Of a DNA stretch of 64,000 nt, positions 23,528 to 33,218 are shown one piece after another. Within the stretch, counting starts at the first letter, position 1; every line of letters starts with the position of its first letter. Under the pieces are notes generated by a model. The model worked only from the letters and a program-made list of their open reading frames with translations. It was not told where the DNA came from and did not search any database. Origin of the DNA: Chara braunii (lineage: Eukaryota; Streptophyta; Charophyceae; Charales; Characeae); contig BFEA01000390.1 of NCBI GenBank assembly GCA_003427395.1, forward strand, positions 865,797-929,796. The letters are read 5' to 3'. Both the position numbers and the translations under genes were made by a program.

Positions 23528-24828
23528 GGCCCGCCATTAGACTGAAGTTAGCTAAGCCATTCTTGGACCGTTACTGGTGATAGGTGGGTCAGAGAGTCGC
23601 CAATCAGCAAAAGAATCAATAAGACTCTCAAGAGGTTCACTCCCCCGCTCTCTTAGATGAACACTCCTCTCCCCAGTCCTTGCCCACTCCAAACGATCAC
23701 TCTCTCTCCCTTCTCTCTCTCTCTTCTTTTTGACGGTGGGTCTCCACGGGCATCGAAAATGAATACAGAAAAAAAACTTGAAAGCTTAGAGAAGAGAAGG
23801 TAGAACTCCTAGCCGGAGCGGCATTTCATTTGGAAGTAGAGAGCAGCAGAATCAAAAAGAAACAAACAACTCAATGAGAGGTCTGATCCAACGACCCAGT
23901 TTGATCAGACTGCATACGAGGTCCTCTCGAGTCCAGTCTAACCAGCTCCGTGGCGGTACAGCAAATCAAACAACGAGTAACTAAATGCAACAATGGAGAA
24001 TTGAGTGGTGTACAGGGTGCGAGTCAAGACACAGACAATGCAATCAGAAGACATGCGAAACGTCTCAGCCAAGATCCCCTAAGCAGTAGGTGTCATAATC
24101 CAAGAAGAATGAACTCGTATCCCAGCCAAGAAGACAAGAGGTCAATGCCTAACCGATTTGGGTCCAGAGGCTCTTCTTGTTTGGGCCCGGTCCCGCTGGG
24201 TCCCAAAGGTCCCACGTAGGTCTCAACCACGTCCCAACCAAGAGGAGTTCCACATGAACTTAGTTCAGTCTCTACTGCACTGAAAAATAAAATTTCAACT
24301 TCTGGCAGAACCTACAGACTACAACCGTTCAGAGATGAAAAGACAAAGCACTGTAGAAAGACTTAGCATTTAGATCAAGATACTTCATTTTCCATCCATC
24401 AGGTGAGTAGGGTCTCATGTGGTCCTCCTGACCCCTCTAGCGCTACCCCTACACTAGTGTCCTATCTCCTAGGAGGGTCTGACTCCAACACCCAAGTGCA
24501 ACGCCGGATCCCCCATCGCCTACTTGAGGGCAACCCTTAAGTTGCCAAGTGTCTCCCTTGAATCAGATTCCAGGTGCGAGTGCCTCCCACTGTCGCCTCT
24601 CTCAATCGCCGCATGAAGTCTCCTCGAAATGTCTCGCCACCCTAATCTCACTCTCAAGCAACCTGGTTAGGCTTTATGTCGACCCCACATGACCTAACTA
24701 GGTGGGGGCAGCTTCCCTTAGCCAGACTGCCCCACTTCCCTCAACCAACCAACCCTAATCCTAAGCGGTGCCCTCAACCACGTAGGTTAGGGTTAGGGCA
24801 GCAAAGTCAACTCTCACCAGCAAGTAGA
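23528..24828 (-). other. E4 leader
   Basis: This is 1.3 kb between the primer-binding site and the gag start on the minus strand. It has a CT/GA-rich stretch near 23695-23735. I recognise no conserved structure shared with E1-E3. Confidence 0.6.
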
Positions 24829-24845
24829 ATCCGCTCCGATACCAA
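24829..24845 (-). other. E4 primer-binding site (initiator tRNA-Met type)
   Basis: On the minus strand, TTGGTATCGGAGCGGAT follows the 5' LTR end CATAACA. It has the TGGTATC-GAGC core complementary to initiator tRNA-Met, as in E2. Confidence 0.8.
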
Positions 24846-26060
24846 TGTTATGACCCTGGCCAATTTCGAGATACACATCCTCCCCAAATTACAATGCCAT
24901 CCAATTGCAGAAAGAAATGAATGAACTTAAGAGGAGAGAGAGAGGATTAGAAGAAGGAGAAGAAGTAAGAAAGAAGAAGAAGAAGATGTACACCATCAAA
25001 GACAATGACAAGGCTCTTCTTCTTTGCCCAACAACCTCCTCCTCCTTATCTCCCTCTTCTCTTATTCATACAAGAAATAATAATACAATGTTGAATGACT
25101 GGTCCAGAATCAATGTCTGAGTCCCTCTTCTACTGCACTCTCATAGGCCGAGGCTATGGCGGACTACTAGGCCTTGCCCAGATGCCCAAAGGACAACCCA
25201 AAGCAGCTATGGCTGCTCTAGCTAAGGCCGCCATGCCCAACCCTGCCTTGAAGCTTCTTGGTGTGGCTCTCCCCGGCTGGGGACTCCTTGTTGCAGCGCC
25301 CACCAAGGTGATGAAGATGGCTGCCACCATAGCCAGGTAAGTACCACTGGCGCTCCTCCTTTCTTCCTCCTTCCTCCTCCTTCCTCCCTCATGTCCTGCT
25401 CCTTCCTCCCTAGCAGCGCTGCTCCAGCTTAGCGCTGCTCCAGCTTAGCGCTGCTCCAGCCAGCGCTCCTCCAGTGTGTCGCCAAACTTGCACACCGAAA
25501 AAGAGGCCGGGTCTTCCGCCCGCCCTGAAGATATAGCGACCTGCTTTGCCTCTTGGGCGGTGAATTCCAGGCCGCTGGCCTTCCCAAGCAACCGGTACCT
25601 CCTCCTCTTTTGGAGGGAAATATCATTGCAGCCTCTGATATTGCCCCTACAGGCCCTAGACTCAGACTGGTACCCGGTAGACCTAGCCTACACTACCGGT
25701 CTCTAAAAACGCCACTTTTGTCTTCTTCTGCTCGGCCTTCGATACGTGCATATTCACCCCCCTGTCGGGTGCGGTACCGGCCTACCCCCTACTTGAGTGT
25801 TTTTTTCCCGCTGCAACCCTTCAAAGCCACGACCACAGGTAAGTACCGGCCCTGAGGGCCCAACGAACGAACAAGTGCCCTGGCGGACCACACACACATT
25901 CATACCAACCAGCACTCAGACAGGCACAGTCACACGCACGCAAGCCAACCAGCACTTAGACAGACACGCAGTCCAGCGAGCACACACACACACAGACTTA
26001 GCAGGTGGGAACTCATAAATCAGCGGTGTGTTTCAGTCCATGCTTGGACGGGTTATCACA
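24846..26060 (-). repeat. E4 5' LTR
   Basis: This is 1215 bp and matches 16856-18099. It has an expanded tandem run of a 16-bp unit (GCGCTGCTCCAGCTTA) at about 25420-25460 that is not expanded in the 3' LTR. Confidence 0.9.
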
Positions 26061-26532
26061 ACCCATTAAAAGAAGTACAGTTAAAACCCTCAAAGAAACA
26101 CGTCAAATCTCAGGGTTAAGGCATCAAGTTGAGGTACAAGTGCAAGCAAAGTTGTGTCGTGAGCCGACGAATCGACAATCAACCAACCGACCTGTTACCA
26201 AAAGATAACAGAAGACTATCCTCGTAGGTCTTCAAAACTAAGAAAATTTCGGCAACGCTTCCCGTAGGAAAAGTGTCTTTTCATAATTTATATGAGACTA
26301 AATATAAAACTCATAAATAACTCCGATTTCATAGAGTCAAATTTTGTTTAACTCCCCATAGGAAAAGTAGCTTTCCAAAATTTTATAAAGAGCCAATTAA
26401 AATAAATGATCCCAAAAAATTTGAGAACTTGAACTAAGTAAAATGAACCGACTCCTATAGCTCCAGCACGTGGCGAGCACTAATGGACTCCCTACTAAGC
26501 ATAAAAAATAGACAGAATTTGAACAAAAGACA
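26061..26532. other. No gene recognised
   Basis: AT-rich sequence between the E4 5' LTR and minisatellite copy B. The phrase CCCATAGGAAAAGT or a variant occurs twice (about 26265 and 26355), a weak local repeat. No coding homology seen. Confidence 0.4.
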
Positions 26533-27545
26533 AAGCATTACTAACAAGCATGTCATGTCAACAACTCTTTCAGCCAATTCAAGAAACAAGGGTCCGTTCA
26601 TCCAAAGCTTTCATCTTCTGCTTGTCCTGATGCACAAGGACATGAGTCATGTATCTTATTTAGTTAATCTTTAACTTTCCAAGTTCTTCTCAGTCAACCC
26701 CATCCAATCACTACCACATTAGCCTGGACTTATTGTCACTAGGAAAAAAGTCCGACTTTTGTCGACAAGCGACCGGATCAATCGGGAGGACCTCAGATCC
26801 AGCCCCATTTCAAGCATTAAGCAAACGCACAAAGCGACCAGATCAGTCAGGAGGATCTCATCTCCAACCCCATTTCAATGTCTTGGGCAAACGAGCAAAG
26901 CGATCGGATCAATCAGAGGACCTCATCTCCAGCCCCATTTCAAAGTCTTATGCAAACAAGCAAAGCGACCAGATCAGTCACGAGGACCTCATCTCCAACC
27001 CCATTTCAATGTCTTAGGCAAACGAGCAAAGCAACCGGATCAGTGAGGAGGACCTCATCTCCAGCCCCATTTCAATGTCTTAGGCAAACAAGCAAAGAGA
27101 CCGGATCAGTCAGGAGGACCAATATCTTAGGCAAACAAGCAAAGCAACCAGATTAGTCGGGAGGACCTCATTTCCAACCCCATTTCAATGTCACAGGCAA
27201 ACAAGCAAAGCGATCGGATTAGCCAGGAGGACCTCATCTCCAACCCTATTTAAATGTCTTAGGCAAACAAGCAAAGCGACCAGACAATTCAGGATGACCT
27301 AATCTCCAATCCCATTTCATTGTCTTAGGCAAACAAGCAAAGCGACCAGATTAATCAGGAGGACCTCATCTCCTGCCCCATTTCAATGTCCAAGGAAAAC
27401 AAGCAAAGTGACTGGATCAGTCAGGAGGACCTCATCTCCAACCCCATTCAAATCATCGCAAGCAGACATCGTACCATTTCAAGCAAACTGAAATTAAACA
27501 ATCATAGTAAATTTGCTCTGTTTCAGTTAAAGTCTTGAATTAAAG
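26533..27545. repeat. Dispersed unit with a ~10-copy 66-bp minisatellite (copy B)
   Basis: This has the same left flank (AAGCATGTCATGTCAACAAC), the same 66-bp repeat and the same right flank (ATTCAAATCATCGCAAG) as copy A at 2281-4790, but only about 10 units. Several units carry small deletions (near 26925 and 27120), so the fake coding frame is lost sooner. Confidence 0.9.
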
Positions 27546-27548
27546 CGC

Positions 27549-28120
27549 TGGCAACATTTCCTCCTCGGGCGTCGTAGGTTCAGTTGGGCAATCGATAACA
27601 ACCCATTGACCTACTACAAGCCACAAAACATGGTGAGCAGCACGATTGCCTGATGGGTGTACTTCATCGACCAATTCGACTTCACACCAAAGCATATTTC
27701 AGGTATCCAACCGAGCCGCGGATGCTCTCTCACGAAGATCAGATCTTTGCGCAACAATTCACCACGTGTTCGACTTCAACAAACCTTCATCAGGACTTTG
27801 TGCATGCATACAAGTCGGATCCAGACTACGCCACTCTTTACTAGCAGCTTTCCTCAGATCACCTGCCGGCCGGCCACTCTCTCATCACCGACCGCTACTT
27901 GCTCCTTCATTTATCAGGCAAAGACTTACTATGCGTCCCACGAGAGTGTGGACTACGGACTCGCCTTCTCGGCGAGTACCACAACTCACGACTCGCCGAC
28001 CACTTCGGAGTCAACTGTATAATCGCAAGACTTCGACAACGATTCCGTCTCGACCTTGCTACCGATGTCACCAGGTATTGCGAATCCTGCGAAGTTCGCC
28101 GGCGAAGCAGGCCTGTTTGG
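27549..28120 (+). pseudogene. E6: RNase H/integrase fragment of an E5-type gypsy element
   Basis: This stretch is colinear with 43560-44117 of E5: the end of RNase H (NNPLTYYK), YFIDQFDFTPKH, a Leu/Arg-rich connector, and the integrase zinc module ending near CDSCEV in E5. It is broken by stops and frame changes. The integrase core is missing; sequence passes directly into LTR-like DNA. Confidence 0.8.
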
Positions 28121-28199
28121 CGTTTCGGCGCCAAGGCGCCAGACACCGGCACCATTCGGCATTGGCAAGAGCGGCCTCCAGCCGAACCAGCACTATATA

Positions 28200-28563
28200 T
28201 AGCTGGACCGCCTAGGAGGCAGGTAGGCATTCTTCAGGTAATAGCAGGAGTAGTCTACGATAGCAGTAGGGTACCAGCGCCAACATAGCACAACGTGCGC
28301 GAGAGAGAAAGAGAGGGAGAGGGGGGGGGGGGGGGGGCATTGCACTGGGCTATGGCGGAGGGTAGGGTACTTACCTGAGGACTCACCTGCCGGCGATAGC
28401 GCTCCAGCTTCATCGTCCGTGTGTCCGTACCTGCATCCAGGCGACACCTTTCGCATGTTATCCAACACACAGAGAGAGAGATCTTCTTCTTCTTCTTCTC
28501 CCTCCTCCAATCCATCACTCTTCTTCCTCTTCCCCTCCAACGCTCTGCCCTCTCCTCCGTCAG

Positions 28564-28601
<38 letters not shown>

Positions 28602-28740
28602 NNNNNNNNNNNNNNNNNNNNNNNNNNNNNNNNNNNNNNNNNNNNNNNNNNNNNNNNNNNNNNNNNNNNNNNNNNNNNNNNNNNNNNNNNNNNNNNNNNN
28701 NNNNNNNNNNNNNNNNNNNNNNNNNNNNNNNNNNNNNNNN

Positions 28741-28801
<61 letters not shown>

Positions 28802-29160
28802 ATGACATTGAGATTTGGTGACATTCGGATTCAGACTTGACATTTGGACAGAGACATCGTGGGCGACTATTTTTGGATCGGTATCAACGACATTTTCAGT
28901 TGGCGACATCTTTCCTTTCTCCCCCCCTTCATCTGTCCTCCCTCCTCATCAATGTATGCTAAGGCCTGGCGCCTCTTCTCTGTATGTCAGCGCCAGGTCT
29001 CCACACACACTGTGTAATGATGATGATGATGATGCTCAGTCTGTGTCGTGACATTGATTGGGTCTGATTATTGGTATTTCTGTCTTCCATTGTGCTATCC
29101 TTACTACATCTGTGCGCGGTCGGTTCTTCGGTCTGGTCTGCACCACATTGGTATGCGACA
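28200..29160 (+). repeat. E6: 3' part of an E5-type LTR, with a gapped microsatellite
   Basis: It aligns with the 3' part of the E5 LTR (45900-46520): the GTACCTGCATC block, the GACATT-rich block after the (GA)n run, the (GAT)n tract, GGTCTGGTCTGCACCA, and an end GGTATGCGACA like GTATGCAACA in E5. Inside are a 17-G run (28321-28337), (TG)n at 28566-28601, an N gap (28602-28740) and (GA)n at 28741-28799. The LTR start is not found. Confidence 0.75.
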
Positions 29161-30093
29161 TTGTGGGAGATAGGGAAGTTGAAGCGAGATGGCAAGATGA
29201 GGGGGATTTGTCAGATTTGACATTGGTCTTTAGTGGTGTACCTCTTATTTTTCTTCTTCTGTCTTTGCGAATTCCTCTTTCCAAGTGATTTCACTTCATT
29301 TGCAATTGAACCACATTGCCTTCCTTTGTGTCAATGCACTTCGAAATAGCCATAATCATAACCCCCCAAACCATCCTGAATCCATGCGACACCAGAAACA
29401 CTCCTGCTTCAAGCACCCTGGCCTGCTCAGTCACCATGTCCTCTGAAAGCTACAGACCATAGGAGGCAGGAAGTTATCGTGGGTGTTTGCCATGGAAGGG
29501 GGTAGGAGGGGAGGCAGAGTGCATGCCACAAGTGACAACTTAAAGCCACGCCAGTGTAGGAGGTTACCACACACCTCTCCACGAAAAGTGAACTGGCATT
29601 CTCCTGCATTGACAAAGCTAAAAGCTGGCATGAGACTATTAAAAAAAAAAAAACAGAGAAAGGTGTGACCTGCCCGAGTGCCACTATGACATGAAGATCA
29701 GGTACATGCAGAAGCTGTATCCCATGACAAGTGAACCATAAGGATGCTGTGTCAAGTAATTGATAGTAAACTAGCGGCTCATGTTCACTTACAGAAGAGG
29801 ATCCTGCACAGACTCTGCAGATTGAGGTATCAGCACGAGATTGTCAGCCGCAATTCTAACTCGTTGTCCTGCAAGGTCAAGATTGTCAGTCTCAGTGGGA
29901 GATTTATCTGCTGGACTGCGTACACTTACTGTGCAGTACACTATACGGCCCATCTCACACAAAAACACAATTGGCACCACTAACTGTGCAGTACACTATA
30001 CATCACCCTTCTCTCACAAAAACACAATATGGCGCAAACATGAAGATGCAAAAAAAATCTTAAGTGTTTGCAAGTTAGCAACTTAACACGTAC
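29161..30093. other. Host-like sequence without a confirmed gene
   Basis: Downstream (minus strand) of the dsRBD exon. A 29800-29930 minus-strand stretch is bounded by plausible splice sites (acceptor before TCCAGCAGAT, donor GTAAGTG). Its phase does not fit the dsRBD exon, so I do not call it. About 60 bp with TGTGCAGTACACTATA and CACAAAAACACAAT occurs twice (29931-30030). There is an A-run near 29641. Confidence 0.4.
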
Positions 30094-30315
30094 CAGAGCT
30101 GCTGCAAGCTTTCTAGCCAGCTTCTTCTGACTGTTATCTACCTCCCCGAGGTTCTCCCCATCAACAAGCACCTTCACCTTGCAGCGCCCGCCAGGCAATG
30201 GCTCCGAGACGAGTTCTCCGTGCTTAGCATGTGCTTGACAAAGCTCAAAGAACTGTGTCACAGGATGCAAACCCACCGTTTCTGGGGTCACCTCTGGAAG
30301 AAATTCTTTACAAAC
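30094..30315 (-). CDS. Single exon encoding a dsRNA-binding domain, Dicer-like
   Basis: On the minus strand, a 222-bp open block is preceded by an acceptor (TGATGCAG before GTTTGTAAAG) and followed by a donor (CTCTG then GTACGTG). Both ends are phase 0, giving exactly 74 codons. The translation starts VCKEFLPEV and contains HPVTQFFELCQAHAKHG, CKVKVLVDGENLGEVDNSQ and then KKLARKLAAAL. That is the alpha-beta-beta-beta-alpha pattern of a dsRBD with the conserved N-x-Q-K-K-x-A-x-K-L-A-A end, closest in my memory to the C-terminal dsRBDs of plant Dicer-like proteins. Neighbouring exons are not found, and E2 lies 530 bp upstream. It may be an exon of a live gene with element-filled introns, or a gene relic. 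Confidence 0.6.
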
Positions 30316-30845
30316 CTGCATCACCCATTGATGATCAGAGAAACACAGCCAGAGTCAGTTGATTTCCTCAGTAAGACCCATATGATGGCACGCAGGAAAC
30401 CAGCGGAAGGTGATGCAGTCCGACATAGAAACTCAAGTATGGGCCATAATCAGAAAAATACGACAACTGAGAAGCAGACATGCTATGGTGAAAAGCCTAG
30501 ATCTGCTTTTTCAAAAAGACAATGGGCTTGAGGTTTCATCATTTGAACTGACCGGCCCTAGGCAATTCAGAATTGCAGTATTTTTAATATTTTATTTGTC
30601 TGCTTCCACGGAGTTCAAACACAGGTCTGGTCTGTATTTCAACAGTGCAGGGGTGTACAAACTGAGTTAGACCAGTTGGCACTTGGAAAGAAAAAATGAA
30701 AACAGATGCATTTCACTGAGGGAAAAATACTGAGGGGACAGTTAACAAGATGGTAAAGTTCTCTACGTCCCACATCACCAAGCACAGTCCATCAGGAGAT
30801 TCAATCCCATATGGATGGCATCCCATCAAATGACACATGTCAATT
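30316..30845. other. Host-like sequence, probably intronic
   Basis: Between the dsRBD exon and E2. No coding homology recognised. CAAT at 30842-30845 is the left copy of the E2 target-site duplication. Confidence 0.4.
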
Positions 30846-31948
30846 GTGAGGAACAAGCCCTTGAGGGGCCCTATCAGACATCACATTGTCCTGGGCTAAG
30901 GCCCCCAGCAAGCTAAGTGCCCGCCCTAAGTGAAGGCGGGCCTGAATATTCGTCAAAGGCAAAATTTGACAATTACATATGTGGGTATTCAGGCTCTCGC
31001 AGCACGCCAGTTGGTTGGGAAGCCGCGTGAGCCTCACATTGCTGCGTCATACAGTTGGCCCAGGCCTTGACAGTTGCGCCTGGGCACACATACACAAAGC
31101 AGGGCCGATACATTGGGAAGCAGGCCTTCGGCCTTTTCAAAAGCAGTAGTGCCAACGCACCTGCCTGGGAGCCCTGCAAAGATGCAGCAAACAGCCCAAG
31201 TCCGGAGACTCAGGCCATGCCTAACTGCAAAAGGGGCCCAGGCCCTCAACTGTAGTCTCGGGCCTGGGCGCAGGGTCTGGGACCCAACCGGAAGCTACTG
31301 GAAGCTTCCAGCCAGGCCACACGCAGCATCCAGGAGGCTGCCACTTCCACAAAAGGAAGGAAGCAGCCCAGGCCAGGCATTCTGGCCAGCGCTGGCAATG
31401 TGGAAGTGCTGCTGCGCTCTCGCTTGATGCTGCGCTGCTGTCAAGGGCGCTGACGGGGAGCGAGAGGTGAAGTGGGGCGCCGCAGGGCAGTGGGGCGCAG
31501 GCAGCCATAGCCGGGCTGCTGGGCGCCAGGGGGTACAGCAGATGATCAGGTGGTCTTCAGGGAAGGAGGCGCTGTGTGGGGTAATCAAGGTCTGATTGAG
31601 GGTGATGAGATACGTACCTGGTACATGAAGAGAGGTCCGCGATGGTGTTGGCAGTCATGTACATTGGTCTTCGAGAGTCGAAGCGATCCTGTTGCGTGAA
31701 CCAGCTGTAGGTAGGCTAGTCAGGTAGAGTAGGCTGGGCGCCGAGCGCCAGACAGGAGAGAGCGACTTTGGATACTGTGTTGGTGTCGCCTACAGGCTTG
31801 GACATTGGCTCATTACTTCATTGTATTGCTCTATATGGATGGTTTTCTCGGTGCATTTGTACTCTCTGCTTGGGACACGACTACTTGTTCAGCTGTGTGA
31901 CTTCGCAACTTTGTTTTATGTATATCGCTCACACTCATATTCCTTGCA
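30846..31948 (+). repeat. E2 5' LTR
   Basis: This is 1103 bp, TGTGAGGAAC to TTCCTTGCA. A perfect hairpin lies at 30919-30941 (GCCCGCC, 9-nt loop, GGCGGGC). It holds about 80 bp near 31005-31095 that are absent from the 3' LTR. Confidence 0.92.
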
Positions 31949-31950
31949 AT

Positions 31951-31967
31951 TTGGTATCGGAGCTGGT
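31951..31967 (+). other. E2 primer-binding site (initiator tRNA-Met type)
   Basis: TTGGTATCGGAGCTGGT starts two bases after the LTR. It is the best preserved of the three sites in this family and matches the TGGTATC-GAGC pattern complementary to initiator tRNA-Met. Confidence 0.85.
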
Positions 31968-31968
31968 T

Positions 31969-33218
31969 GGTGATCGCCGCTTACCTGGCACCAGCGACAT
32001 TGTGACTTGGTGCGCTGATGATGCTTCATGTGCAGTAAGGATACTTTGGCGCTGGTTGATTAGCGGGGCCTAGGTGGAGAGGCCGGCCGCTGGAAGGCTG
32101 TGGCGACAGCGGGTGTATGCATGATGATGAGAGTATGCTGACGTGGCATTTTGGCTGAGGTGGCACTGCATTGTGTTGTGGGTGGTACCGAGGCTAATGA
32201 CCGGTCGTTGAAATGCACGTCGGCCCAATTGGTGAGAAATCTGTGGTTGGGGGCAGCTATCTCCAGGTACTTTGTTCCCATTCCTTATCTGCCCTCTCAA
32301 TCTCTTCTTACCATGAGGAAGTGAGTCCAACTTGAGTGTCCTCTCTTTGGTGAGGAGTCGTGTGCGCTCTATCTTGAGAGACGACATTCTTCCCGGTGGC
32401 GCATCTGGCAGGAGAGGGCGGTGCCTCTGAAGGGCCCTGGTCGAAGCACGGATCACGGTCACCATGCCAACCCATGGGTATTAGTACACGCAGGCCATGC
32501 TGCTTTGTCCGTTGAGGCTCTTTGCTGCGCTGATAGAAGGGGTGTGCGGACTGACCAGTCCTACGTAGACACTCCCAGACTGTCTATGAACATTTCTGGT
32601 TGGGGTCTGAACGGTCCACTGACTGTGATCGTCGTCCTGATTGCGACGTTAAAGAATTCCTGAGGACTCTCGAGGACTGTCCTTAAATTGCCTCTTGATC
32701 AGCCAGATCAGTCAGACGTAAGGCTCGTTGCACGCGAGGGTAAATAAAGGGCAGGCTGGTCATAAGCATACTTCTTGGGCACAGGGGTGGGCCGTGGTTG
32801 TACACCTTAGACACCGCAGCTTGATGATGCTCACAGGTACGTTGGATACAGGGGAAGGGGATTCCAATTGTGAACTCAATTGCTAATCACTATATTTTCC
32901 GTTGTGCATATATCTGCTCAGTGTAGTTTATTTTTATCTTGATTAGTTGGTTGACAGACTGCTAACACCTAACAAACAGCCTAGAGTAGGACTATAATCT
33001 ACCATAGTCAGTTATCCTTGAAGCTTCTGTGCAGAACTAATCAAAGATAGAAGTAGACTACATGTATACAGTTTGTGTAGGTGCTGTTGATACCGCTTGA
33101 CTAGTAGTCTAGGTAACTCGCCGGACATTAATTATTTTATTTATTTCTAGAACCCGTCAGACGCATGGTGCGGTAGGTCCCAAAGAGGACATTAGTGCAG
33201 ACAGCATCTGCCTAGTCC
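31969..33218 (+). other. E2 leader with conserved stem-loop and possible intron
   Basis: The GTGATCGTCGTCC...GCGACGTTAAA motif lies at 32624-32653 and can form the CGTCG/CGACG stem. A good 5' splice-site match, CAG then GTACGT (about 32836), and a 3' site TTTATTTCTAG (ends 33150) bracket about 310 bp that resemble the same region of E1 and E3. A leader intron is inferred. Confidence 0.6.

Larger units (their letters stand above)
16856..26060 (-). mobile_element. E4: Ty3/gypsy LTR retrotransposon, second family, decayed
   Basis: This is a full-length element on the minus strand. 5' LTR is 24846-26060, then the primer-binding site, a 1.3-kb leader, gag 21974-23527, pol to about 18128, a G-rich purine tract, and 3' LTR 16856-18099. 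Pol order is protease, RT, RNase H, integrase, chromodomain-like tail. The protein sequence is clearly diverged from E1-E3 and from E5. No target-site duplication is found (ATAA on the left, ACCC on the right). Most of pol stays in one frame, interrupted by stops. Confidence 0.93.

Noticed and set aside
28419-28909. ORFs crossing the N gap with poly-Cys/Val or Arg/Glu runs
   Set aside because: They are translations of (GT)n and (GA)n plus N; no coding content. The same holds at 52383-52854 and 40043-40303.
29800-29930. Second exon downstream of the dsRBD exon
   Set aside because: Splice-like borders exist, but the open frame needs a different phase from the dsRBD exon, and no domain is recognised.
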